Assembly (NCBI GenBank): GCA_019459055.1 | Contig: JAIBEI010000050.1 | Location: 62,001-126,000, forward strand | DNA length: 64,000 bases | Direction of reading: 5' to 3' | Origin: Thiobacillus sp. | Lineage (GTDB): Bacteria > Pseudomonadota > Gammaproteobacteria > Burkholderiales > Thiobacillaceae | Part shown: one piece after another, positions 52,626 through 62,662 of the stretch | Position numbering within the stretch: position 1 is the stretch's first letter | Layout of the letters: every line of letters begins with the position of its first letter | Position numbers and translations under genes: made by a program | The notes under the pieces: generated by a model | What the model saw: only the letters and a program-made list of their open reading frames with translations | Databases searched by the model: none | What the model was told of the DNA's origin: nothing

Positions 52626-54107
52626 ATGCCAGACGCCAGCCTTTCCGCGCTCGCCGCGCAGCTCGCCGCAAAACAGGTTTCCAGCCGCGAACTTGCCCGG
52701 CAGTACCTCGACCGCATCGCCGCGTTGAATCCGGCCATCAACGCCTTCATCACGGTGGACGCCGAGAAGACCCTGCTCGAAGCCGCCGCCGCCGACGCGC
52801 GCATCGCCGCGGGCCAGGCCGGCCCGCTCACCGGCGTGCCGATCGCGCACAAGGATATCTTCTGCACCGACGGCTGGCGCACCACCTGCGGCTCGAAGAT
52901 GCTGCACAACTTCGTCGCGCCGTACGACGCGCACGTGATCCAGCGCTTCAAAGCCGCCGGCATGCCGAGCCTGGGCAAAACCAACATGGACGAGTTCGCC
53001 ATGGGCTCCTCCAACGAGACTAGCTATTTCGGCGCGGTGAAAAACCCCTGGAATACGGCCTGCGTGCCCGGCGGCTCCTCGGGTGGCGCAGCGGCCTGCG
53101 TCGCCGCGCGCATGGCGCCCGCCGCCACCGGCACCGACACCGGCGGCTCGATCCGCCAGCCCGCCGCGCTGTGCGGCATCACCGGCTTGAAGCCCACCTA
53201 CGGCCTGGTGTCGCGCTACGGCATGATCGCGTTCGCCTCCAGCCTCGATCAGGCCGGGCCGATGGCGCCGTCGGCCGAGGACTGCGCGCTGCTCCTGAAC
53301 GTGATGACCGGCTTCGACCCCAACGACTCGACCAGCCTGGAGCGTGAAAAAGAGGACTACGCGCGCGACCTCGACCAGCCGCTCACAGGCCTGCGCGTCG
53401 GCCTGCCGCGCGAGTTCTTCGCCGAGGGCCTCAACAGCGAAGTCGCTGCCGCCGTCGAAGCCGCGGTCACCGAGCTGAAGAAACTCGGCGCCACGACCGT
53501 CGAGATCTCGCTCGCCAACTCGAAACTCGCGATCCCGGTGTACTACGTGCTGGCGCCCGCCGAGGCGTCCAGCAATCTGTCGCGCTTCGACGGCGTGCGC
53601 TACGGCTACCGCGCGCCGGACTACGCCAGCCTCGACGACATGTACTGCAAGACCCGCGCCCAGGGCTTCGGCGCCGAGGTGAAGCGCCGCATCCTGATCG
53701 GCGCCTATGTGCTCTCGCACGGCTACTACGACGCCTATTACCTGCAGGCGCAGAAGATCCGCCGCCTGATCGCCGACGACTTCAACCAGGCCTTCAAGGC
53801 CTGCGATGTCATCCTCGGCCCCACCGCACCCGGCACCGCATTCAAGCTCGGCGAAAAATCCGACGACCCGGTCGAGATGTATCTGAACGACCTCTACACC
53901 ATTCCCGCCAACCTCGCGGGACTGCCCGGCATGAGTTTGCCCTGCGGCTTCGACGGCAAGGGCCTGCCGATCGGCCTGCAGCTGGTCGGCAACTATTTTT
54001 CCGAGGCGAAAATGCTCAACGTCGCCCACCAGTACCAGCGCGCCACCGACTGGCACATGCGGCTGCCACCGCAGGGTGAGGCGTCAGGTGTAAGGCGTGA
54101 GGGATGA
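52626..54107 (+). CDS. gatA: Asp/Glu-tRNA amidotransferase subunit A
   Basis: A 493-residue amidase-signature enzyme that releases ammonia from glutamine. The catalytic triad residues are visible: Lys in [11 protein letters not shown] (near 78), cis-Ser in [15 protein letters not shown] (near 175) and the nucleophile Ser region [14 protein letters not shown] (near 150). The enzyme transamidates misacylated Glu-tRNA(Gln) and/or Asp-tRNA(Asn). The last ten or so residues ([10 protein letters not shown]) are encoded by repeat sequence after the normal family end DWHMRLPP. Confidence 0.96.
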   Translation: MPDASLSALAAQLAAKQVSSRELARQYLDRIAALNPAINAFITVDAEKTLLEAAAADARIAAGQAGPLTGVPIAHKDIFCTDGWRTTCGSKMLHNFVAPYDAHVIQRFKAAGMPSLGKTNMDEFAMGSSNETSYFGAVKNPWNTACVPGGSSGGAAACVAARMAPAATGTDTGGSIRQPAALCGITGLKPTYGLVSRYGMIAFASSLDQAGPMAPSAEDCALLLNVMTGFDPNDSTSLEREKEDYARDLDQPLTGLRVGLPREFFAEGLNSEVAAAVEAAVTELKKLGATTVEISLANSKLAIPVYYVLAPAEASSNLSRFDGVRYGYRAPDYASLDDMYCKTRAQGFGAEVKRRILIGAYVLSHGYYDAYYLQAQKIRRLIADDFNQAFKACDVILGPTAPGTAFKLGEKSDDPVEMYLNDLYTIPANLAGLPGMSLPCGFDGKGLPIGLQLVGNYFSEAKMLNVAHQYQRATDWHMRLPPQGEASGVRREG

Positions 54108-54159
54108 TCGCCATGTCCTGCGCCATGTTCCTCACCTCTGCCCCCTCACCCCTCACGAG
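54074..54159. repeat. Degenerate inverted repeat between gatA and gatB
   Basis: GTGAGG-type units (for example GGTGAGGCGTCAGGTG and GGCGTGAGGG at 54074-54103) face their complements CCTCACCTCTG and CCCTCACCCCTCACG at 54130-54159. The left half overlaps the 3' end of gatA and supplies its last codons. Confidence 0.5.
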
Positions 54160-54168
54160 GTTTTTCCT

Positions 54169-55594
<1,426 letters not shown>

Positions 55595-55596
<2 letters not shown>

Positions 55597-55628
55597 AAAA
55601 CGGACGGGCCGAATGACCGGCCCGTCCG
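55595..55628 (-). terminator. Rho-independent terminator (minus strand; stem shared with gatB end)
   Basis: A perfect 11-base stem, CGGACGGGCCG (55601-55611) and CGGCCCGTCCG (55618-55628), has a six-base loop. On the minus strand it is followed by six T, so it terminates the pyrE-DUF4124 transcript. On the plus strand the stem follows the gatB stop but has no U-tract there. Confidence 0.85.
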
Positions 55629-55684
55629 CTTCAACCCCACTCCAGAATTCAAGGCGCTGCCCCTGCAGCGAGGCTTGGCGCGAT

Positions 55685-56332
55685 CTAAGGCTTGCCCGTC
55701 AGCTCGCGGAAGCGCGCCTTGTCGGCTGCATATTTCTCGCCCACCTGCACCATCGCCTCTTCGTTGTTGAGGATGGTGCGCTTCAAATCCAGGCTTTCCC
55801 GGGTGGTCTGATCCAGCTGTTCCTTCAGATTGGGCGAAACCGGGCGGCCCGCCTTTTTGGTAGTGGCGATGCGCGCCTTCAGCTCAGCCAGGTTCGCTTC
55901 CACCGTCCGGCTCCGGATTTCAGCCCCCTTGATCGCCAGTTTGTGATGCGCCAGCGCACGGTCGCGCGCCAGATCGATTTCCGCTTCGGTGGTGTAAGTC
56001 TGGGTCAGCGCGCGATCGAGCTGTGCCTGCTTGCCCTGTACCACCTCGATGCGCTTTTGCTCGGTCCGACGCTCGGCCTCGGCCTGACGCTCGGCCTCGG
56101 ATTGCGTCCGCCGGACGACGTTGCCCTGTTTGCTCAACTCGGCGCCGCCGCTTTTCTGAAAGGTCGTCGGCGGCGTATCGCTGTAATGCACGCGGCCGTT
56201 ACCGTCCACCCAGCGGTACATGGTCGCCTGCGCCGCGCCCGCGGCCAGAAGCAGAGCGGCTGCCAGCGCGCTATACGCCATACCTCGCACGGTAGCCTGC
56301 CACGGCCTGCAATTCTTGTTGTCTGTCTGCAT
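55685..56332 (-). CDS. DUF4124-domain exported protein with coiled coil
   Basis: About 215 residues from the ATG of MQTDNKNCRP; an ATG at 56281 just before the hydrophobic stretch is also possible. A signal peptide (AYSALAAALLLAAGAAQA) leads to the DUF4124 domain YRWVDGNGRVHYSDTPP. The rest is a long charged coiled coil (SEAERQAEAERRTEQKRIEV, about 85-105, continuing to the end). Periplasmic location is likely; function unknown. It overlaps the end of pyrE and ends before a strong terminator. Confidence 0.85.
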   Translation of the reverse strand: MQTDNKNCRPWQATVRGMAYSALAAALLLAAGAAQATMYRWVDGNGRVHYSDTPPTTFQKSGGAELSKQGNVVRRTQSEAERQAEAERRTEQKRIEVVQGKQAQLDRALTQTYTTEAEIDLARDRALAHHKLAIKGAEIRSRTVEANLAELKARIATTKKAGRPVSPNLKEQLDQTTRESLDLKRTILNNEEAMVQVGEKYAADKARFRELTGKP

Positions 56333-56909
56333 CGCGTTCCAAAAACTCCACCAGATTGTCCAGCGTGACCACAGCCACCACCGGAATGTCATATTGCTCA
56401 CGCACTTCCTGCACCGCCGACTTGTCGCCGCTGCCGCGCTCCATGCGGTCCAGCGCGATCACCACCCCGGCCGGCTCGGCGCCCGCGTGGCGGATCAGGT
56501 CCACCGACTCGCGCACCGAAGTCCCCGCCGAAATCACATCGTCGACGATCAGCACCCGGCCCTGCAGTTTCGCACCGACCACCGTGCCGCCCTCGCCGTG
56601 ATCCTTGGCCTCCTTGCGGTTGTACGCAAACGGCACGCTCCTGCCCATACCCGCCAGCGCGATCGCGATACTCGCCACCAGCGGAATGCCCTTGTAAGCC
56701 GGGCCGAACAGCACGTCGAACGCGATGCCCGAGTCGACAATGGCTTTCGCGTAAAATTCGCCCAGCCGACGCAGCTTGTCGCCGTCGTTGAACAGCCCCG
56801 CGTTGAAGAAATAGGGGCTCATGCGCCCCGCCTTGGTCTTGAACTCACCAAAACACAACACATTCGAGGCAATGGCGAATTCCACAAACTCGGCTTTGTA
56901 ATCGGACAT
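56271..56909 (-). CDS. pyrE: Orotate phosphoribosyltransferase
   Basis: A 212-residue type I PRTase of pyrimidine synthesis that makes orotidine 5'-phosphate from orotate and PRPP. The start MSDYKAEFVEFAI is the family norm; an ATG seven codons earlier is less likely. The flexible loop is YNRKEAKDHGEGGTVVG (about 95-111) and the PRPP motif is VLIVDDVISAGTSVRES (about 118-134). It is divergent from xthA by only 26 bases. Confidence 0.95.
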   Translation of the reverse strand: MSDYKAEFVEFAIASNVLCFGEFKTKAGRMSPYFFNAGLFNDGDKLRRLGEFYAKAIVDSGIAFDVLFGPAYKGIPLVASIAIALAGMGRSVPFAYNRKEAKDHGEGGTVVGAKLQGRVLIVDDVISAGTSVRESVDLIRHAGAEPAGVVIALDRMERGSGDKSAVQEVREQYDIPVVAVVTLDNLVEFLERDADRQQELQAVAGYRARYGV

Positions 56910-56935
56910 TTTGTTAATTTCTTGAATCAATCTTG

Positions 56936-57715
56936 ATGCGAATTATATCGGCCAACCTCAACGGCATCCGCTCCGCCGCCACCAAGGGCTTCTTCGACTG
57001 GCTGCCCACCCAGCACGCCGACGTCGTCTGCGTGCAGGAGCTCAAGGCGCAGGCCGCCGACCTCAAGCCCGAGTTCATCCAGTGCGACGGCCTCGCCGGC
57101 GCCTTCCACTACGCCGAGAAAAAAGGCTACAGCGGCGTCGGCGTCTACACCCGCACACAGCCGCAGAAAATAATCGAAGGCCTCGGCGTGCCCGAGTTCG
57201 ATGCCGAAGGCCGCTATATCGAGGCCGACTACGGAAATCTGGCCGTCATCTCGCTCTACCAGCCCTCCGGCTCCAGCAGCGAAGAACGCCAGCAGGCCAA
57301 GTTTCGCTTCCTCGATGCCTTCTTCCCGCGCCTTGAAGCCCTGATCAAGTGCGGCCGCGAGATCGTCATCTGCGGCGACTGGAACATCGCCCACCGCGAG
57401 GTCGACCTGAAGAACTGGAAATCCAACCAGAAAAACTCCGGCTTCCTGCCCGAGGAGCGCGCCTGGATGACGCGCCTGTTTGATGAACTCGGCTGGGTCG
57501 ACGTCTACCGCAGCCTCTACCCCGAGCATACCGGCGAGGCCTACACCTGGTGGAGCAACCGCGGCCAGGCGTATGCCAAGAACGTCGGCTGGCGCATCGA
57601 CTACCAGATCGCCTCGCCGGGTATCGCGAAAGCCGCCCGATCCGCCAGCGTCTACAAGGACCAGCGCTTTTCCGACCATGCCCCGCTCATCGTCGATTAC
57701 GATTACGCTCCATGA
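56936..57715 (+). CDS. xthA: Exodeoxyribonuclease III
   Basis: A 259-residue AP endonuclease/3'-5' exonuclease of base-excision repair. Motifs: RIISANLNGIRSAATKGFFD (2-21), VCVQELKAQ (about 31-39) with the metal-binding Glu, ICGDWNIAHREVDLKNW (about 143-159), WWSNRGQAYAKNVGWRIDYQ (about 202-221) and the C-terminal SDHAPLIVDYDY with the catalytic Asp-His. The ATG at 56936 is preferred over a TTG three bases upstream. It overlaps the transporter gene by ATGA. Confidence 0.96.
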   Translation: MRIISANLNGIRSAATKGFFDWLPTQHADVVCVQELKAQAADLKPEFIQCDGLAGAFHYAEKKGYSGVGVYTRTQPQKIIEGLGVPEFDAEGRYIEADYGNLAVISLYQPSGSSSEERQQAKFRFLDAFFPRLEALIKCGREIVICGDWNIAHREVDLKNWKSNQKNSGFLPEERAWMTRLFDELGWVDVYRSLYPEHTGEAYTWWSNRGQAYAKNVGWRIDYQIASPGIAKAARSASVYKDQRFSDHAPLIVDYDYAP

Positions 57716-59106
57716 CTCTACGCGCCCACCCCTGGTTTGCCGCCCTTGCGGTCTACGCCCACCCACGCGTCGTCGGCATGCTGTTCCTCGGCTTTTCTGC
57801 CGGGCTGCCGCTGCTCCTGGTGCTGGGCACGCTGTCGTTCTGGCTGTCGGAGGCGGGCATTGCGCGCGCGACGATCGGGCATCTCTCCTGGGTGGGGCTG
57901 GCGTATGGCTTCAAGTTTTTGTGGTCGCCACTGGTCGACCGACTGCCGCTGCCGTTTCTGACGGCGCGGCTGGGCAAGCGGCGGGCGTGGCTGCTGCTCT
58001 CGCAGGTCTGCATCGCCGCCGCGCTCTTGGGGATGGCGAACACCGACCCGGCACAGAACCTGACGCACATGGTGTACCTGGCGCTGGCGGTGGCGTTCGC
58101 CTCGGCGACGCAGGACATCGCGCTCGACGCCTACCGCATCGAGGCGGTGGAAATCGAGAAACAGGGCGCGATGGCGGCGACCTATCAGGCGGGCTATCGC
58201 ATCGCGATGATCACCGCCGGCGCGGGCGCGCTGTGGATCGCGGCGGCGTTCGACCCAAGCGAAGCGACCTACGACTTCCGCCCCTGGCAGGTGGCATACA
58301 CGGTGATGGCGGCGCTGATGGCAGTCGGCATGCTCACCACGCTGACCATCCGCGAGCCGGAAAAGAAGATTTCCTTCACCACCACCGAGCGCGAAGCACA
58401 CACGCGGGAGCGCTTCGCCGCCGCCGGATTGCACGGCTGGCTGCTGACCGCCACGGCGTGGTTCCACAGCGCGGTGCTGGCACCCTTCATCGACTTCATC
58501 CAGCGCTACAAATGGCAGGCCGTGCTGATGCTGGCGCTGATCGCCGTCTACCGCATCTCGGATGTGGTGATGGGGGTGATGAGCAATCCCTTTTACCAGG
58601 AAATGGGCTTCACCAAGGACGAGGTGGCGACCGTTTCCAAAGTGTACGGCGTGATCATGACCATCGCCGGCGCCGGTCTCGGTGGCCTGCTGGTGATGCG
58701 CATGGGCGTGATGCGCACGCTGTTTCTCGGCGCGGTGCTGTCGGCGGCGACGAACCTGCTGTTCGTCTGGCTGGTCGGGCGTGGCCACGACGTCGGCGCG
58801 CTGGTGTTCACCATATCTGCCGACAATCTCTCCGCCGGCATCGCCTCCAGCGCCTTCGTCGCCTACCTCTCGAGCCTGGTCAACCAGGCCTATTCGGCCA
58901 CGCAGTACGCGCTGTTCACCTCGGTGATGCTGCTGCTGCCCAAGTTCATCGCCGGCTTTTCCGGCGAGTTCGTCGATGCGTATGGCTGGGCGAGCTTTTT
59001 CACCGGCACGGCGCTGATCGGGGTGCCGGTTTTGCTGCTGGTCTGGCTGGTGGGGCGACAGGCAGACCAGCTTGTACGAAGAGGGGAAGCGGACGAGCGA
59101 GTTTAA
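57712..59106 (+). CDS. AmpG-like MFS transporter
   Basis: A 464-residue inner-membrane protein with about 12-14 segments. The AmpG-type signature is the start FLGFSAGLPLLLVLGTLSFW (about 22-41), then LSWVGLAYGFKFLWSPLVDR (about 57-76) and FASATQDIALDAYRIEAVE (about 124-142), where Asp-Ala-Tyr-Arg is family-typical. AmpG imports GlcNAc-anhydroMurNAc muropeptides for recycling; here this fits the cell-wall genes nearby. The start overlaps xthA in ATGA. Confidence 0.88.
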   Translation: MTLRAHPWFAALAVYAHPRVVGMLFLGFSAGLPLLLVLGTLSFWLSEAGIARATIGHLSWVGLAYGFKFLWSPLVDRLPLPFLTARLGKRRAWLLLSQVCIAAALLGMANTDPAQNLTHMVYLALAVAFASATQDIALDAYRIEAVEIEKQGAMAATYQAGYRIAMITAGAGALWIAAAFDPSEATYDFRPWQVAYTVMAALMAVGMLTTLTIREPEKKISFTTTEREAHTRERFAAAGLHGWLLTATAWFHSAVLAPFIDFIQRYKWQAVLMLALIAVYRISDVVMGVMSNPFYQEMGFTKDEVATVSKVYGVIMTIAGAGLGGLLVMRMGVMRTLFLGAVLSAATNLLFVWLVGRGHDVGALVFTISADNLSAGIASSAFVAYLSSLVNQAYSATQYALFTSVMLLLPKFIAGFSGEFVDAYGWASFFTGTALIGVPVLLLVWLVGRQADQLVRRGEADERV

Positions 59107-59144
59107 GGTCTTTGCCTTTACTCCCGTCCTCCTTGTAAACAACC

Positions 59145-59810
59145 ATGATCGAATTTTCCCTGCTCGCCGCCCTGCTCGCCGGCCTCCTCGGCGGGGTGCA
59201 TTGCGTCGGCATGTGCGGCGGCATTGTCGCGGCGTTTTCCTTCCGCGCCGATGGCAGCACGCCGCCGTTCCGCCTGCACCTGGCCTACAACCTGGGGCGG
59301 GTGTCGTCGTATGCGATGTTCGGCGCGCTGGCCGGCGCGCTCGGCGCCTCGCTCAAGCTGGCGGACTTCGCGCCGGTGCAGATGCTGTTGTATGTTCTGG
59401 CGCAGGCCGTGATGATCCTGCTCGGCCTATATCTGGCCGGGTTCAACCAATGGGTGCTGATTTTCGAGCGCGCCGGCGGCGCCGTGTGGCGCCGGGTGAA
59501 GCCGTTGTTCCAGAAGCTGCTGCCGGTGAAGTCGCTGCCGCAGGCCGTGCTGGCAGGGATGGCCTGGGGATGGCTGCCCTGCGGGCTGGTGTATTCGGTG
59601 CTGGTGTCGGCGCTGGCGGCAGGCAGCCCGGCCTCCGGCGCGGCGCTGATGCTGGCATTCGGCCTCGGCACCTTGCCGAATCTGTTGGGAATGGGTTTGT
59701 TCGCCCGGCAGATCCAGCCCTTCATGCAGCAGTTGTGGGTGCGCCGCGCGGCGGGGCTGACGGTGGCCGGTTTCGGCGCGTGGGGCCTGCTGAGGTTGGT
59801 TTACTTGTAG
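59145..59810 (+). CDS. TauE/SafE-like family membrane protein (COG2836-type)
   Basis: A 221-residue polytopic protein with about six segments. The N-terminal motif LGGVHCVGMCGGIVAAFSF (about 15-33), with Cys-x3-Cys before a glycine pair, is diagnostic. A related half later reads GMAWGWLPCGLVYSVLVSAL (about 140-159). Members of this branch are linked to metal (copper or nickel) handling and cytochrome oxidase assembly rather than sulfite export. The stop overlaps the 3' end of the DUF4426 gene by about ten bases. Confidence 0.85.
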   Translation: MIEFSLLAALLAGLLGGVHCVGMCGGIVAAFSFRADGSTPPFRLHLAYNLGRVSSYAMFGALAGALGASLKLADFAPVQMLLYVLAQAVMILLGLYLAGFNQWVLIFERAGGAVWRRVKPLFQKLLPVKSLPQAVLAGMAWGWLPCGLVYSVLVSALAAGSPASGAALMLAFGLGTLPNLLGMGLFARQIQPFMQQLWVRRAAGLTVAGFGAWGLLRLVYL

Positions 59811-60229
59811 AATTTCTGGGTGAACGTCATCTCGCGCTTCGGCTCGCCTTCCACTTCGACCGTGGCGGTGAATTTCAGGGTGTCGGGCGGGGTGACGCGG
59901 AATTCGCCCAGGTAGTAAATCGCGCTGCCTTCCCTGACTTCGCGCAGGGGGATGCTGGCCAACTGCTGGGTGGGATTGGTGGCGTAGACGGTGATCCGGG
60001 CCGGTACCGGCAACGGCACGCCGACCTGGTTCTGCTTCAGTACCGATATCGTGACCAGTCCGCGCGTCTTGCTGCGCTCGATCTTGTAGGCGCGTGCGAC
60101 CTCGGGCAGCAGCTCGTCGGTGATCAGGGCGTTGTAGTGAATTTCGAGCGGGCCGAATTTTTGCGAGATTTCGGCGTGAGCAACCGCCGTGACTGCACAT
60201 AGGAACACGGTGGCAAGCAGGCGCTTCAT
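59801..60229 (-). CDS. DUF4426-domain exported protein
   Basis: A 142-residue protein. The start MKRLLATVFLCAVTAVAHAE is a signal peptide with AAGGAGAGA just upstream; a longer frame upstream is non-coding. The mature part matches the DUF4426 family: KFGPLEIHYNALITDELLPE, ARAYKIERSKTRGLVTISVL and GEFRVTPPDTLKFTATVEV. It is a periplasmic beta-sandwich of unknown function. A repeat-bearing gap separates it from the lipoprotein gene upstream. Confidence 0.88.
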   Translation of the reverse strand: MKRLLATVFLCAVTAVAHAEISQKFGPLEIHYNALITDELLPEVARAYKIERSKTRGLVTISVLKQNQVGVPLPVPARITVYATNPTQQLASIPLREVREGSAIYYLGEFRVTPPDTLKFTATVEVEGEPKREMTFTQKFYK

Positions 60230-60295
60230 GGTCTCTCTCCTTGTTGCGGACGAAGTTGTTGTACTCCCGGATGGCTCATTCGGGCGAGATGCTTT

Positions 60296-60316
60296 GGGTA
60301 GGGCACTCCGTGCACC
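60296..60316. repeat. Short palindromic repeat, copy 2
   Basis: GGGTAGGGCACTCCGTGCACC matches the complement of the repeat at 43045-43067 apart from a two-base gap and one change. It lies in the 129-base gap between the DUF4426 and lipoprotein genes. Confidence 0.55.
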
Positions 60317-60358
60317 GACACCCTCATCCAAAGAACCATCTGAGTTAATTGTAGGCAT

Positions 60359-60961
60359 TTATTGCAGCGTGGCGAGCCAGGCGCTCAGTTCGTCGAGTGC
60401 GCGACTGACCGCCAGATTGGCCGCCTGCGCGGCACCGGCCGCATCATAGGTCGTCAACGGCACCTGCTGTTCGAACACGCGACGCCCCAGCAGAGCACGC
60501 TGCTTCAGGTCGACCAGCTCGGCGCGCAGCACCAGGCGCATCTGCCCCGGCTCGCTGGCAGCGTCGTGATAGAACTCGACCAGTTCGGTGTCCAGCAGCA
60601 TGTCGCCGCGCACATAGCCGCCGGCGGCACTGACATTCCAGGCACCCTGACGGTCGAGCCGGGTGCGCATGAGATCGGCGAAGCGCTTGCCGGGACGCTC
60701 GGTCCAGCGCGCGAACTGGTATTGGCCGCGGGTTCCGGCGCTGCGGCTGAAGACGAGCTGGTCAGTGTCGTAAAAGCTGCCGGTGGTGGTGTCGAGCACC
60801 AGCAAGGTTTGAGCATCGGCGCGCAGCGGGGCGGGATCGGTGGCGGACACGGGGTCGTTCAGCACGTAATACACCACGGTGGGGATTTTGGTCTTTTCGC
60901 CAAAATTGACGCAGCCGGTCAGCAACAGGCTCAGCGCGGCAAGGACAAGGGCGGATTTCAT
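60359..60961 (-). CDS. ABC-type transport auxiliary lipoprotein (PqiC-like)
   Basis: A 200-residue outer-membrane-facing lipoprotein with lipobox LLTGC. The family pattern is VVYYVLNDP near the start, then TLLVLDTTTGSFYDTDQLVF, GQYQFARWTERPGKRFADLM and a C-terminal SRALDELSAWLATLQ. PqiC-like lipoproteins form rings that connect MCE channels to the outer membrane. It overlaps the MCE gene by four bases, as the last gene of the lipid-transport operon. Confidence 0.9.
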   Translation of the reverse strand: MKSALVLAALSLLLTGCVNFGEKTKIPTVVYYVLNDPVSATDPAPLRADAQTLLVLDTTTGSFYDTDQLVFSRSAGTRGQYQFARWTERPGKRFADLMRTRLDRQGAWNVSAAGGYVRGDMLLDTELVEFYHDAASEPGQMRLVLRAELVDLKQRALLGRRVFEQQVPLTTYDAAGAAQAANLAVSRALDELSAWLATLQ

Positions 60962-61905
60962 GGCATTTTTTCTCCAGGGCCGAGCCGCTGCTGACCCGGA
61001 CCGAACAGGATGTCGCGCGGATTGGACAGGCGCTGTCCGGCGGTGTTGAGGGTTTCGGCGCTGGTGCGCACGTCGCGGCTGATGTTGGTCAATTCCAGCG
61101 TGCTGGTTTCGGTGAGTTGCAGAATTTGCCCGGAAATCAGGCTGGCTTCGTGCTGCAGCTTTTCCATCGCGACGGTCGCTTCCTTCAGCGCGATGTCGGC
61201 GTTCTCACCGATGCTGGTAATGCTGCCCTCGGCACGGGTGGCCGCCTGGCTGATGCTGGCGCCGGCAAAGCGGAATTCGTCGGAGGCATCGCGGATGCCC
61301 TGCACCACGGCGTCGAGGCTCTGCTTGTTGGCGGCCAGATGGGCGGACAATTCGTCGAGGTTGGCGAGCGTCTGGCTGATGGCGCGCTGGTTTTCGTCCG
61401 ACAGCAGCGTGTTCATGCGTTCCAGCACCTGGGCACCGTTTTCCGCCATCCGGGACACCGCAGTGGCGACCTTGTCGATGTCGGAGCTGCCCTCGGCGAT
61501 CACCGGGTAGCGCTCGCCCTCGGGCACCACGTCCAGCAAAGGCGCGTCGCTCGGGCCGTTGTTGATTTCAACCGACGCGATGCCGGTCACCAGGTTGCGC
61601 TTGATGTAGGCCTCGGCGCCGACATGCACCGGCACGCCCTCGTCGATGCGGGCGGTGACGCTGACGGCTTCATCGTTGCCCGTGGCGAAACGGTAGCTGT
61701 CGACCACGCCAACCTTGATGCCGCGGATCTTCACCGGACTGCCGACCGCCAAGCCGTCGAGCGACTGCTGCTTGAAGTAAAGCGTGTATTTCTGATAGTC
61801 GACGCGATCGGCCGCGCCCGACAGCCATATGACCACCACGGTCAACAGCGCAATCACCGCCAGCACCAGGGTGCCCACCAGGGTATAACGACCTTCAGTT
61901 TCCAT
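60958..61905 (-). CDS. MlaD/MCE-domain protein
   Basis: A 315-residue protein with one N-terminal membrane segment (LVGTLVLAVIALLTVVVIWL, about 8-27). One MCE domain follows with YKYTLYFKQQSLDGLAVGSPVKIRG-type sequence (core LAVGSPVKIRGIKVGVVDSY, about 53-72) and the GIASVEINNG strand. A long helical region (about 150-300) rich in Ala, Gln and Leu should form the tunnel or coiled coil. It carries phospholipids across the periplasm with the ABC subunits encoded upstream. Confidence 0.92.
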   Translation of the reverse strand: METEGRYTLVGTLVLAVIALLTVVVIWLSGAADRVDYQKYTLYFKQQSLDGLAVGSPVKIRGIKVGVVDSYRFATGNDEAVSVTARIDEGVPVHVGAEAYIKRNLVTGIASVEINNGPSDAPLLDVVPEGERYPVIAEGSSDIDKVATAVSRMAENGAQVLERMNTLLSDENQRAISQTLANLDELSAHLAANKQSLDAVVQGIRDASDEFRFAGASISQAATRAEGSITSIGENADIALKEATVAMEKLQHEASLISGQILQLTETSTLELTNISRDVRTSAETLNTAGQRLSNPRDILFGPGQQRLGPGEKMP

Positions 61906-62662
61906 GCGTGGTTTCCTCTTTCGACACCCGTGCGGCGAAGTAATCGCGCAGCCACGGGTCGTCGATGGTTTTCAGTTCAGCCACCGTGCCGCTGCCCAGC
62001 ACACGGCCGTCCGACAGCACGATGATGCGGTCGATAATCGAAAACAGTGTATCCAAGTCGTGGGTAACGAGGAATACGGTGAGGCCGAGGCTGTCGGCCA
62101 GCAGCCGGATCAGCGCATCGAAGGCGCGCGCCGAAGTCGGGTCGAGACCCGAGGTCGGCTCATCCAGAAACAGCAGTTCGGGGTCGAGCGCCAGCGCGCG
62201 CGCCAGCGCCACCCGCTTGCGCATGCCGCCGGAGAGCTCGCTCGGGCGCTTTTTTGCGGCGTCCGGCGGCAGCCCGGCCAGCGCGAGCTTCAGCCGCGCC
62301 AATCGGCGGCAGGTGGCGTGCGGCAGCTCGGTGTGCTCGAACAGGGGGGTGGCGACGTTGTCCTCCACATTCATCGAGGAAAACAGCGCGCCATCCTGGA
62401 ACAGCACGCCAAAGCGCTGGCGCAGCTGGTTCATCTGCTCGGGCGTGCTGTCCAAAACCGCCTGCCCGAAAAGCTCGATGCGGCCGGCCTGCGGCTTTAG
62501 CAGGCCAATGATTTCGCGCAGCAGCACCGACTTGCCGGAACCGCTGCCACCGATCAGCGCGACCACTTCGCCGCGCGCAACGGAAAGATCCAGATCGCGA
62601 TGAATGCTGTTCCCGCCCAGCGTGGTGACGAGGCCGCGAACGTCGATGACGGTTTCTGTCAT
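61895..62662 (-). CDS. MlaF-like ABC transporter ATP-binding protein
   Basis: A 255-residue ATPase. The ATG of MTETVIDVRGLVTTLGG shares one base with the permease stop (TGATG); the frame further upstream is not coding. Walker A is LIGGSGSGKSVLLREI (about 37-52), the signature LSGGMRKRVALARAL (about 143-157) and Walker B LLFLDEPTSGLD (about 163-174). It powers lipid transport at the inner membrane with the MlaE-like permease. It overlaps the MCE gene by 11 bases. Confidence 0.94.
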   Translation of the reverse strand: MTETVIDVRGLVTTLGGNSIHRDLDLSVARGEVVALIGGSGSGKSVLLREIIGLLKPQAGRIELFGQAVLDSTPEQMNQLRQRFGVLFQDGALFSSMNVEDNVATPLFEHTELPHATCRRLARLKLALAGLPPDAAKKRPSELSGGMRKRVALARALALDPELLFLDEPTSGLDPTSARAFDALIRLLADSLGLTVFLVTHDLDTLFSIIDRIIVLSDGRVLGSGTVAELKTIDDPWLRDYFAARVSKEETTHGN

